Shown one piece after another: positions 26,372-41,360 of a stretch of 64,000 nucleotides of DNA; position 1 is the stretch's first letter; every line of letters begins with the position of its first letter. Position numbers and translations under genes: made by a program. This DNA is from Hymenobacter aranciens (GTDB lineage Bacteria > Bacteroidota > Bacteroidia > Cytophagales > Hymenobacteraceae): the NCBI RefSeq assembly GCF_030580865.1, contig NZ_JAUQSY010000017.1, positions 1 through 64,000 on the forward strand, read 5' to 3'. The notes beneath the pieces are model-generated. The model searched no databases, was not told the DNA's origin, and saw nothing but the letters and a program-made list of their open reading frames with translations.

Positions 26372-26746
26372 ATGAGCTACATTTCCCAAGCCGAAGCCAG
26401 CATCCTGTCCTTGTTCAACGCCGTGAACTCCGGCTTTCTGGGTGATTCGAGCCGCGGGCTCGACCAGATTGACGGCTGGCTGCAGGTGCTGCGCTCGGCC
26501 GATACCAGCAGCAGCCGCGCCATGGCTGCCGAGCTGGACCAGCTGGCCCTGCAGTTCCGCAGCAACAACATCGCCGCCGCCGCCGAAACCATGCAGCGTC
26601 TGGGCGAGCAAACTGCCGTGGCCGCCGCCGGCATTCACACCTTCGAGGGCACCGGCGACAAGCTGCGTGAGCTGAGCCAGAAGCTTATCGCCGCCGCCGG
26701 CAACCTGCGCTTCGTGGCCAAGGCCCCGCAGCCGCTCGAGCACTAA
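26372..26746 (+). CDS. Small helical protein of unknown function
   Basis: A 124-residue protein, alanine- and leucine-rich, helical throughout (ELDQLALQFRSNNIAAAAETM). No signal peptide or known motif. The ATG at 26372 follows the inverted repeat by six bases. It ends at a strong hairpin shared with the convergent S74 gene. Confidence 0.55.
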   Translation: MSYISQAEASILSLFNAVNSGFLGDSSRGLDQIDGWLQVLRSADTSSSRAMAAELDQLALQFRSNNIAAAAETMQRLGEQTAVAAAGIHTFEGTGDKLRELSQKLIAAAGNLRFVAKAPQPLEH

Positions 26747-26764
26747 GCCGCCCGGGTTTTACTG

Positions 26765-26805
26765 CAAACGGCCCGCGCTTCCACAGAGGAGGCGCGGGCC
26801 GTTTG
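26765..26805. terminator. Bidirectional terminator hairpin
   Basis: A perfect 14-bp stem (26765-26778 with 26792-26805, CAAACGGCCCGCGC) with a purine-rich loop. It lies between the convergent genes ending at 26746 and 26828. Confidence 0.75.
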
Positions 26806-26827
26806 GCATTGGGGCTGGGCGCCGCCG

Positions 26828-29752
26828 CTACTGGCTGGCTTGGGCCTGGCCGGCTTCGAGGCGGCGCAGCTGCTGCTGCAGGGTGAGCAGGGCGGCGTGG
26901 TCGGCAGCGGACTGGGCGGTTTGGCGCTGCAGGGTTTCGACGGTGCGTTGCAGGGCGGCGTTCTGGGCTTGCAGGGCTTCTATTTGCTGTTGCTGCTCCT
27001 GCACGGCTTGCACGAGGGGCATCACGAACTGGGAGTAGCTGACGGTGTAGTGGTCGTGGGTGGTGGCGGGGTGGTGCACGCCGTCGAAGTGGTAGCCGAG
27101 GGTGCGGGCGGCGCGCTCCACGTCCTGCGCCAGGAAGCCGGTTTGGAGGGTGGCGCTGCTGTCGGGGGTGAAGGCCGTGAGCGTGCCGCTGCGCTCGAAG
27201 GCGGCGAGGCGGGCGTGGTCGAAGCGGTAGGTGACGGGGCGCAGCTGGCGGATGAATGCCAGGCCGGGCACGTTGGCCTGCACTTCATACTTGAAGCGGG
27301 CATCGGAAGCCACGGAGTAGGCCACGGGGCCTTCGACGACGGTGACGGCGCTGTTGCCGAGGCGGATTTTGTTGCTGGCGCTGACGGTGGCGCCGTTGCC
27401 GATGGCCGTGGCGTTGGTGAGGTTGGCGGTGCTCACGTCGGCGCCGTTGCCGAGGCAGGTGTTGTTGGTGCCGGTGGTGTTGGTGTCGCCGGTGCTGCGG
27501 CCGATGAAGGTGTTGCCGCCGCCGGTGGTGGTGGCCCCGCCGCTGTTCTGGCCGGCAAAGGTGTTGTTGCTGGCGGTGGTGTTGGCGTCGCCGCTCTGGT
27601 AGCCGCTGAAGGTATTGTTGGAGCCGGTGGTGTTGCCTTCGCCGCTGCTGTGGCCGCTGAAGGTGTTGAAGTTGCCGGTGGTGTTGGCCTCGCCGCTGGA
27701 GAAACCGGTGAAGGTGTTGTACTCGCCGGTGGTGTTGGCGTTGCCGCTGCTGGTGCCGGTGAAGGTATTCTGGTCGCCGATGGTGTTGTTCTGGCCGCTA
27801 TAGGCCCCGGTGAAGGTATTGTGCTGGCCGCTGGTGTTGTCGAGGCCGGCGTTGGCCCCGCTAAAGGTGTTGTTGAGGCCGGTGGTGTTGGTTTGGCCGC
27901 TGTTGATGCCGGTGAAGGTATTGTTGCTGCCGGCGGTGTTGTTCAGGCCGCTCTGGTAGCCGCTGAAGGTATTGTCGCTGCCGCTGCTGTTGCTCTGGCC
28001 ACTCTGGTAGCCGGTGAAGGTATTGTTGGAGCCGCTACTGTTGCCTTCGCCGCTGCTGCGGCCGGTGAAGGTGTTGAAATTGCCGGAGCCGTTGCCGAGG
28101 CCGCTTTGGCTGCCGGTGAAGGTGTTGCTGGCGCCGGTGGTGTTGCTAAAGCCACTCTGCCAGCCGCTGAAGGTGTTGCTGCCGCCGGTGGTGTTGCTTT
28201 GGCCGCTGGTGTAGCCGGTGAAGGTATTGGCCCCGCCGGTGGTGTTGAACTGCCCGCTCTGGTAGCCGGTGAAGGTATTCTGGTTGCCGGTGGTGTTGCT
28301 CAGGCCGCTTTGGCTGCCCGTGAAGGTGTTGCGCTGGCCGGTGGTGTTGACCTGGCCGCTGTTGCTGCCGAGGAAGGTGTTGCTGAAGCCGGTGGTATTG
28401 GCCTGGCCGCTGTTGGTGCCGGCAAAGGTATTGCCGCTGCCGGTGGTGTTGGTTTCGCCGCTGTTGCGGCCGAGGAAGGTGTTGTTGCCGGCGGTGGTGT
28501 TGGCCGCGCCGCTGTTGGTGCCGAGGAAGGTATTGTTGTTGCCGGTGGTGTTGGCCGTGCCACTACTGAAGCCGTCGAAGGTATTGTTGCTGCCGGTGGT
28601 GTTGGCCTGGCCGCTGGCGCTGCCGCTGAAGGTATTGCCGGTGCCGGTGCTGGTGCTGGCCCCACTGCCGTAGCCGGTGAAGGTATTGTTGTTGCCGGTG
28701 GTATTGACGGTGCCGCTGCTGAAACCGCTAAAGGTGTTATTGAAGCCCGTGGTGTTGGCGTAGCCGCTGCTGGCACCGGTGAAGGTATTGTGGCTGCCGG
28801 TGGTGGTGCTGGCCCCGCTGTTGGTGCCCAGAAAGGTGTTGGCCACGCCGGTGGTGTTGCTCAGGCCGCTGCCGTAGCCGCCAAAGGTGTTGCTGTTGCC
28901 GGTGGTGTTGGCCTCGCCGCTGCCCGCGCCAACAAAGGTGTTGAAGCTGCCCGTGGTGGTGGCCGTGCCGCTGCCGCTGCCGTTGAAGGTGTTGCCCTCG
29001 GCGGTGGTGTTGCTGAGGCCGCTGCCGTAGCCAGTGAAGGTGTTGCTGACGCCCGTGGTGTTGTTGCCGCCGCTGTTGCTGCCCACAAAGGTGTTGTTGG
29101 TGCCGGTGGTGTTGCGCTCGCCGCTGCTGGCGCCCACGAAGGTATTGTCGGAGCCGGTGGTGTTGCTGCGGCCGCTGCCGCGCCCGGCAAAGGTGTTGGC
29201 GCTGCCGGTGGTGTTGCTCTGGCCGCTACTGCGGCCCACGAAGGTGTTGAAGCTGCCGCTACTGACGGCCGCCCCGCTCTGGTAGCCCACATACACGTTC
29301 TGGCCGGTGGTGTGCTGCCCGATGTTCAGCCCGCCATCGGCGCGCACGCCCACGCCCACGCCCGCAATGCTCGCGCCGGTGCCCGTCAGGGCATTGCTGC
29401 CCAGGTGCACGTTCTGGGTGGCCGTGTGGTTGCCGAGGTGGTCGCCGGGGCCGCCCACGGGGTTGAGCTGGAGCCAGGCGGGGGCGCCGGGCGTGCCGCT
29501 ATTATAATAGAAGCCGGCCGGCGCGCCCGTCTGGTACACCAGCAGCCCGGTGGCGGGGCTGGCAATGCTGGCCGCTGAGGCCACGCGGGGCAGCAGCACG
29601 CCTTTGCTGGTACTGATAATGTCGAGCGCGGCCGAGGCATCGGGCGCGGCGGCGGCGCCGATGGTGACGCCCGACTGGGCACGAATGGCCAGCGGCAGGG
29701 CCAGCAGCAGCGCGGGCAGCAGCCGGCGCAGCACGGAGGAGGAGAGAGGCAT
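26828..29752 (-). CDS. S74-domain fibre protein with 36 copies of a 17-aa repeat
   Basis: A 974-residue secreted fibre. Signal peptide MPLSSSVLRRLLPALLLALP, cleaved after RAQ; the start of the mature protein (VTIGAAAAPDASAALDIIS) is shared with the four S74-family genes further right. From about 163 to 772 it consists of 36 consecutive 17-residue units of the form xNTTGSxNTFxGxxSGx. The C-terminus has the peptidase S74 intramolecular chaperone: SDARFK contains the expected catalytic serine and lysine, and a leucine/glutamine coiled coil ends the protein. In the known family this domain trimerises the fibre and then cleaves itself off. Host surface adhesin or phage-tail-like fibre is inferred; there is no phage context here. 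Confidence 0.85.
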   Translation of the reverse strand: MPLSSSVLRRLLPALLLALPLAIRAQSGVTIGAAAAPDASAALDIISTSKGVLLPRVASAASIASPATGLLVYQTGAPAGFYYNSGTPGAPAWLQLNPVGGPGDHLGNHTATQNVHLGSNALTGTGASIAGVGVGVRADGGLNIGQHTTGQNVYVGYQSGAAVSSGSFNTFVGRSSGQSNTTGSANTFAGRGSGRSNTTGSDNTFVGASSGERNTTGTNNTFVGSNSGGNNTTGVSNTFTGYGSGLSNTTAEGNTFNGSGSGTATTTGSFNTFVGAGSGEANTTGNSNTFGGYGSGLSNTTGVANTFLGTNSGASTTTGSHNTFTGASSGYANTTGFNNTFSGFSSGTVNTTGNNNTFTGYGSGASTSTGTGNTFSGSASGQANTTGSNNTFDGFSSGTANTTGNNNTFLGTNSGAANTTAGNNTFLGRNSGETNTTGSGNTFAGTNSGQANTTGFSNTFLGSNSGQVNTTGQRNTFTGSQSGLSNTTGNQNTFTGYQSGQFNTTGGANTFTGYTSGQSNTTGGSNTFSGWQSGFSNTTGASNTFTGSQSGLGNGSGNFNTFTGRSSGEGNSSGSNNTFTGYQSGQSNSSGSDNTFSGYQSGLNNTAGSNNTFTGINSGQTNTTGLNNTFSGANAGLDNTSGQHNTFTGAYSGQNNTIGDQNTFTGTSSGNANTTGEYNTFTGFSSGEANTTGNFNTFSGHSSGEGNTTGSNNTFSGYQSGDANTTASNNTFAGQNSGGATTTGGGNTFIGRSTGDTNTTGTNNTCLGNGADVSTANLTNATAIGNGATVSASNKIRLGNSAVTVVEGPVAYSVASDARFKYEVQANVPGLAFIRQLRPVTYRFDHARLAAFERSGTLTAFTPDSSATLQTGFLAQDVERAARTLGYHFDGVHHPATTHDHYTVSYSQFVMPLVQAVQEQQQQIEALQAQNAALQRTVETLQRQTAQSAADHAALLTLQQQLRRLEAGQAQASQ
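27437..29266 (-). repeat. 51-bp coding tandem repeat, 36 units
   Basis: The repeat region of the fibre gene. Each 51-base unit encodes 17 residues with NTTG and NTF nearly invariant; variable positions 1, 6-7, 11, 13-14 and 17 differ between units. A few units depart from the rule (GNGSG, NNTAG, DNTSG). Only the last unit replaces NTF by NTC. Confidence 0.85.
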
Positions 29753-29783
29753 AAGCAGGAAGCCACGCCAGATGTGGCCCCCG

Positions 29784-29830
29784 CAAAAATACCCGGTACG
29801 CCCCCGGTATCCTATCACATGAATATGTGG
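29784..29830 (-). promoter_or_regulatory. Fibre-regulon promoter: CACAT palindrome plus -7 box
   Basis: On the minus strand a perfect -7 box TATTTTTG (29791-29784) lies 32 bases before the ATG at 29752. A palindrome CCACATATTCATGTGA occupies 29815-29830, 23 bases upstream of the box. Half-site ATGTGA differs by one base from the ATGCGA used before the other genes of the group; the spacing is within one base of theirs. Confidence 0.6.
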
Positions 29831-29843
29831 TAGCGTACCGGAA

Positions 29844-29868
29844 CCGAGGGAGCCGCCAGCCCCCTCGG
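29844..29868 (-). terminator. Possible terminator of the giant FG-GAP gene
   Basis: An 11-base stem with one mismatch (29844-29854 with 29858-29868) directly downstream of the stop at 29876 in minus-strand direction. No T run follows, so it may instead be a 3' stabilising hairpin. Confidence 0.35.
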
Positions 29869-29875
29869 CGCGGGG

Positions 29876-36556
<6,681 letters not shown>

Positions 36557-36619
36557 CTACACAGGTTACAAAGGTGCTGCGGGGCCTGCGAAGCCCGACC
36601 GCAACAGCCCTTCCCGCCC

Positions 36620-36665
36620 CAAAGTTCGGCCCCCAGCCCCCGCCGCGCCTCGCATACCTATGCTA
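36620..36665 (-). promoter_or_regulatory. Fibre-regulon promoter of the giant FG-GAP gene
   Basis: On the plus strand the palindrome TCGCATACCTATGCTA is at 36650-36665; a minus-strand -7 box GAACTTTG is at 36627-36620. The gap between them is 22 bases, identical to four other promoters of the group. Confidence 0.7.
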
Positions 36666-36690
36666 TATTAGCAGCCGCCCCCCACCAAAA

Positions 36691-36717
36691 CCGGCCGCCC
36701 CCACGGGGAGCGGCCGG
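36691..36717 (-). terminator. Terminator of the gene at 36750
   Basis: Eight-base perfect stem CCGGCCGC (36691-36698) with 36710-36717, extendable inward through C and G runs. In minus-strand direction it is followed by TTTTGG, directly after the stop of the gene at 36750. Confidence 0.6.
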
Positions 36718-36749
36718 CCGGGCAAGGGGGGGCAGCGCGTGGCCCGGGG

Positions 36750-37448
36750 CTAGCCCATCACGGCCACGAGCACGGGCTCGCACCACTGGCCCACCTGGGC
36801 GCCCTTCTGCTTGTAGATGGCCTTGTAGCGCCACACCACGGCGGTGCCGGCGGCGGGCAGTGCGTGGGTGTCGGTGTAGCGGGTCTGGTCGCTGGTGTCG
36901 AGCTTTTGCCAGCCCTGGCCGTCGGTGCGGTCCACGCAGATGTCGAGCAGGGGCATGTTGTACTTGTGCCACTTCAGCTCGGGGTGGCCGCCGCTGCCGC
37001 GCACCACGCTCAGGTCGGGCACGAGACTGCTGGGGTTGGGCTTGGGCAGCGGCGTGCCCTCAATGCCGAGGTCGTTGCCGTCGGCCACCGAATATTTCGG
37101 GTTGTTCTTGATGGTGGTGGCAATGTTGCTCACCAGGGCAAAGATGCCGGGCTGGGGCTGCTCGGCGGGCAGGGTGGGGGTGGGCACGGTGAGGGCGCTC
37201 AGGGTGGCCCCGGCATCGAGGCCATTGCGCAGCGCCGTCTTAAACGCCGTGATGGTGTTGCCGAAGTGCGTAAACTGCGACTGGTAGTCCAGAATGGCCG
37301 CCCACCAGAGCTGCCCGAGCTGCACGTCCTTCATGGTTTCGGGCGTGATGCCGTATTTACTGCTGTACAGCGGCAGCTTCGCCGCGAAGTTGTCGAGCCA
37401 GGTTTTGCGCTCTTCATCGCCGTTGGGGAGGTAAAATTGAGTTTGCAT
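36750..37448 (-). CDS. Hypothetical protein with C-terminal fibronectin-like region
   Basis: A 232-residue soluble protein without signal peptide. The first 100 residues are helical (LDNFAAKLPLYSSKYGI); the last 90 look like a beta-sandwich ending in VVWRYKAIYKQKG and VGQWCEPVLVAV. I have the impression that similar proteins are frequent in Bacteroidota but cannot name the family. The ATG at 37448 (MQTQFYLPNGDEERKTW) is preferred; the frame stays open for 74 codons upstream only because it runs through a 21-bp repeat array. Confidence 0.6.
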   Translation of the reverse strand: MQTQFYLPNGDEERKTWLDNFAAKLPLYSSKYGITPETMKDVQLGQLWWAAILDYQSQFTHFGNTITAFKTALRNGLDAGATLSALTVPTPTLPAEQPQPGIFALVSNIATTIKNNPKYSVADGNDLGIEGTPLPKPNPSSLVPDLSVVRGSGGHPELKWHKYNMPLLDICVDRTDGQGWQKLDTSDQTRYTDTHALPAAGTAVVWRYKAIYKQKGAQVGQWCEPVLVAVMG

Positions 37449-37573
37449 TGGAAAAAAAGAAAAAAGGTGAAGGTGAAATCCAGAAAGAATAGCACGGCGG
37501 TTGCTGCGCCAGCTGGCATAGCCGGCATGGCTGGTTGGCAGCCTGTCAGGGTTGCGGAGCCTTGGCAGCGCAT

Positions 37574-37783
37574 TCGTAGGCGGCATAGCAGCAGTGCTAC
37601 GCCACGCAACTGCACTACTGCGCGGCGCAACACCAATGCTGCGCCGCGTAACATTAATATTGCGCCGCATAAAATCGATAGTACGCCGCGTAAAACCAGT
37701 GCTGTGCCACGCAACAGTGCTATAGTATGACGCAATACCAGTGCTGCGCTACACAAGATTATTCTGGCGTGGCGCAAGACCAA
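37574..37783. repeat. 21-bp tandem array 2
   Basis: Ten degenerate 21-base units, phased at 37574, 37595, 37616 and so on, with a further partial unit after 37783. Most units contain CGCAA or CGTAA at the same position, preceded by GC-rich TGCGCCG-type sequence. The array is in a gap of 687 bases (37449-38135) that holds no convincing gene; three frames stay open through it and produce seven-residue repeats, none with a good start. The remainder of the gap holds an A/T-rich stretch (37955-37980) and the terminator at 38051. Confidence 0.75.
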
Positions 37784-38050
37784 TGCCAGAGGGCACACCA
37801 GGGCTCCCACGCCGGGCCGTTTGCCCCGCGCCACCCGCCGGGGGCCTGACGGGCCTGCGGGCAGGGCCGAGCGCTGCCAGGGCAGGCCCAACGGCCTGCC
37901 TGTTAGCGGTCAACGGGCCAAATATAGGGGCGCGTTTCGGTTTTGCAATAGCCGCGCGTTATTTTTTTATTCTTTTTTTGGATAGACCCGCCGGCCGGCA
38001 TTGTCCAACTGGGTAGGCGTATCCGACAATCGGCCCCAGCGGGCACAAAA

Positions 38051-38078
38051 ACGCCGCTCCCGAAGCCGGGAGCGGCGT
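38051..38078 (-). terminator. Intrinsic terminator of the split S74-family gene
   Basis: A perfect 12-base stem (38051-38062 with 38067-38078) around a four-base loop; read on the minus strand it is followed by TTTTTGTG. It lies 58 bases beyond the stop at 38136. Confidence 0.85.
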
Positions 38079-38135
38079 GTGGCATTGTCGTAAAAGGCCA
38101 TCGGGCCTGCAGAGGGCCGGGCCGGGCGGCCGGGG

Positions 38136-41100
38136 CTAGTTGCCGCTACGCAGCACGGTCCAGTTGGTGCCGTCGGAAATGACGGTGACGGTTTTGCTGC
38201 TGCCGCTGGGGCTCAGACCGTAGCCAGTTACGCCCGTGGCGTCACCGCCATCGAAGAGCAGGCCGCCGGCGGTGTGAAGGGTGGCCATTTCGCTGCTGCT
38301 GTTGTTGCGCAGGTAATACACGCGGCCCACGCAGGTAGTGGGGTTGGGCAGTTGGTAGTGGCTGTTGGTGCCGCTGGGGCTCAGGCCGTTGTAGGCGGTG
38401 GCGGTGAGGGCCACGCCGGGGCTGGGGCTGCCGGCCAGGCCATTCGTGACGCCCACGGCCACCGTGCCGGTGGTGTGCAGGGTGCTGGTGGGGGCGGTGG
38501 TGCCCACGCCCACGCCATTGTTGAGGACGGTCAGGGAGTTGGGGCCGGCCGTGATGGTGGTTCCGGAGGAGCTATTGAGGGTGAAACCGCCCGTGCTGAG
38601 GATGTCGAAAGCCCCCGAGCTGTAGAAGCTGGTGCCGGCGTTGCTGATGAAGCTTATTGCCCCCTGGCTGCTGGCCGACCAGTTGCTGCCGATGTTCAGC
38701 ATACCCCGGGCACTGCTCAGCGACATGCTGGTGCCGTTGATGTTCAGCGTGCCGTTGGCGTTGCCCAGGGCTATGGTATTGCCGGTGCCTATAAGAAGGT
38801 TGCCATTGGGACTACTCAAATTGACGCCCGTGCTGCCCATGCTCAGCGCGCCCCCGCCGGGTGTGAGCAAACTGATGCTGTTGGCGCCGCCGAAAAGGGT
38901 GTTGTTGCTGGTGTTGAGGCTCAGGCTATTGACGCCGCTGACCAACGACACCGAGGAGCCGGTAACAGACACTGCCCCGCTCGACGAGTTGCCCACCAGC
39001 GTGGTGCCCGTGCCCGTGTTGTTGATAAACGTAGGGCCCGTGACGTTGAGCCCGCCATTGGCCGTGAGCGAGCCGCCCACCACGCCCCCGCCGCCAATGT
39101 TGAAGACGGCGCCGGCCTGCACAGTGCCCGAGTTGCGAATAAACTCGTTGCCGAAGGCCGCCGTGGACGTGCTGCTGCCCAGGTTGCCGCTGGCGTCGGC
39201 CGTCACGAGGCGGGTGCCGGTGCCGCCCAGGCTTTCGAGGCGCACGTTGCTCGTGCCGGCCGTGCCGGCCACGTGCAGGCGGGCGGCGGCGGCGGTGCCC
39301 GTGCCAATGCCCACGTTGCCGGTACCGTCCACGTACACATCGGTGGTGTAGGTGGTGGGCGTGGTGGTCAGGTCGCTCACGTCGGTGCGACCAATCTCGA
39401 AGTCCTGCCCCGCCGCGCGCCACAGGCCGGCCTCGTGGCCGGCGTACTTCATCAGACCCACGCGGGCCGCGCCCCCGGCATCCACTAGCAGGCCCTGGTT
39501 TTCGCCGTCGATGCGCCCGCTGCCGCCGATGCGGAAGCTGGCGGCCTGCGCGGCAGCGGTTTGGTTTTGCACGAAGTTCGTGGCGGCGGCGCCGGCCACG
39601 CTTTCCCAGGTGGCCAGGCCGCTGCCGTCGGAGGTGAGCACCTTGCCGGGGCCGGGCGCGCCGCCGGTAATCTTCACCTGGCCCGCCACCTCCAGGCGGG
39701 CACCGGGCGTGGTGGTGCCCAGGCCCAGGTTGCCGTTGGTCAGGAAGCGCGCCCACTCCGTGACGGTGGTGGTGCTGCCGGTGGTGGCCCCCCCGAAGCG
39801 GATGCCGCTGACGGCGGCGTTGCCCAAGCCCAGGTTGTTGATAAGCCAGGTTTCGCCCTCGCCGCCGCTGCGGTTCCATTGCAGGTGGGCGCCCTGGGCG
39901 CCCACGCCGTTGGAGCCGCCGGCCAGCACGCCGCCGCGCACGTCGAGGCGGGCGCCGGGCGCAGCTCCGCCCATGTCGATGCCCACGTTGCCGTCGCCCT
40001 GAATGCGCAGCAGCTCGGTGCCATCGCCGTTGCGGCCTTTGGCATAAAACACGTGCCGGTCGCTGCTGGTCAGCACGTGGTAGTTGAGCTGGCTGCCGCT
40101 CACGCCCAGGCCGTAGTGGGCCAGCCGGCTGCCCCCGTCAAAGAGGGTGAGCTTGGGCTCGGTGGTAGTGGGCGAGATGCTCAGGCGAGCGTTGGGCGTG
40201 GAGGTGTCGATGCCGATGTTGCTGCCCGGCGTGCTGGGGTAGAGAGCCGCGCCGTTCTGCGTCCACTGCGGGTCCTGAAAGCGCACCGCGCCCCCAGCCT
40301 GCTGCGTGAGCACCTGGCCGGGCTGGCCCGCGCCTGCCGGCAGGGTGTAGGCCCCGCCCTGCGTGAGGGTGAGCAAGGGAATAGCCGAGCTGCTGAGCGT
40401 ATAATTGGTGCCGCACACGGCGGCGCCGGCCACCCACTGCGTCGAGTTCGCGCCCGCCCCCGTAGCCTAGATAACATCAGCCCCCACGGCGGCAGTGTTC
40501 ACAAAGCACGACTGCACGTAGAGCCCGCTCACGCCGTCCCACTTAAAGGGCGTCGTGAACGGAATCGTGTTCAGCCCCCCCACCGTGCTGATGGTGCCCG
40601 TGTACACGGTGGTCATCACCAGGCCCCCATCGGTCGTGCTGCCGACCGGGTTGCTGGGCGCATTGGCCAGCTGCAGCGTGAAGTTGGTAAACGGGGCCGT
40701 GCTGGCCTTCGTTGTCACGGTTACGCCCAGGGCCGTCAGCAGCAGGTTGGGGTTCACGCCGGCCCCTAGCAGCACGCTGGCCGGAATGTAGGAAGCCACC
40801 CGTCGGCTGTTGTTGCTGCCGTTAAACGGCGACTCGTTTCCGCCGAGAGCGTTGTAAGGGCTTAGCGTGGTGGTGGTGGGCGTGGTGGGTCCCACCTGCA
40901 GGCCGGTGGCGGGGTCGTAGCTCACGCCGTTGTTGTCGGTGAGGCGCTGCCACCGGGCGGCCGTGGCCGTGCCGGCGTTGTAGTAGAAGCCGGGCGTGGT
41001 GCCGCTGCCCACCCCGCTGGTGGGCGCGTTGGTCTGGTACACCAGCAGCCCGGCCGCCGGGTTGGCAATGCCGAGGCGGGCCGCCGCCGTCAGGCGGGGC

Positions 41101-41258
41101 AGCAGCAGGCCCTTGCTTGAGCTCACAATATCGAGCGCGGCCGAGGCATCGGGCGCGGTGGTGGCCCCGATGGTGACGCCGGTTTGGGCGCGGGCCGCCA
41201 GGGGCAGGGCCAGCAGCGCCGGCAGCAGCCAGCGCCGCCGAAAGTAACGATTGTGCAT
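38136..41258 (-). pseudogene. Fibre protein gene of the S74 paralogue group, interrupted by one in-frame TAG
   Basis: One reading frame of 1041 codons is broken only by a TAG at 40469-40467 (codon 264). Before it: signal peptide MHNRYFRRRWLLPALLALPL, the shared mature start VTIGATTAPDASAALDIV, and a variable region ending TAAVGADVI. After it: ATGAGANSTQWVAG and 770 further codons of fibre cassettes (LDVRGGVLAGG, ARLEVAGQVKITGG, FIRNSGTVQAG) without another stop. There is no S74 chaperone; it ends TVISDGTNWTVLRSGN. A CAG to TAG change would explain the break. Promoter, operator and terminator are intact, so the loss is recent, or the TAG is read through, or the base is a sequencing error. As written, only the 263-residue N-terminal piece is made. 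Confidence 0.75.
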
Positions 41259-41290
41259 AAACAGAAGCGTAAGGAGGATAAGTGCAACCA

Positions 41291-41336
41291 CAAAGTTACT
41301 CCCGTCGTTCCCGCCGCGCCTCGCATACCCATGCGA
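41291..41336 (-). promoter_or_regulatory. Fibre-regulon promoter of the split gene
   Basis: Palindrome TCGCATACCCATGCGA at 41321-41336 (perfect six-base arms, four-base centre) and a minus-strand -7 box TAACTTTG (41298-41291), a perfect TAnnTTTG. The gap is 22 bases. Confidence 0.75.
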
Positions 41337-41360
41337 TATGCGCCCGCCGGGCCGCCCGCC

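Noticed and set aside
27437..29266. CRISPR-like regular repeats
   Set aside because: The 51-bp periodicity has no unique spacers and lies in frame in a protein gene; no cas genes are present.
26840..29578. 912-codon open frame on the plus strand opposite the 17-aa-repeat fibre gene
   Set aside because: It is the complement of a strict 51-bp coding repeat without stops; the protein is a monotonous A/V/G sequence with no signal or motif, while the minus strand has signal peptide, repeat and S74 domain.
37331..37891. Leucine-rich seven-residue repeats (VLRGAAL type) in the second 21-bp array
   Set aside because: Looks like a zipper but is one of three open frames of a non-coding repeat, without start signal.
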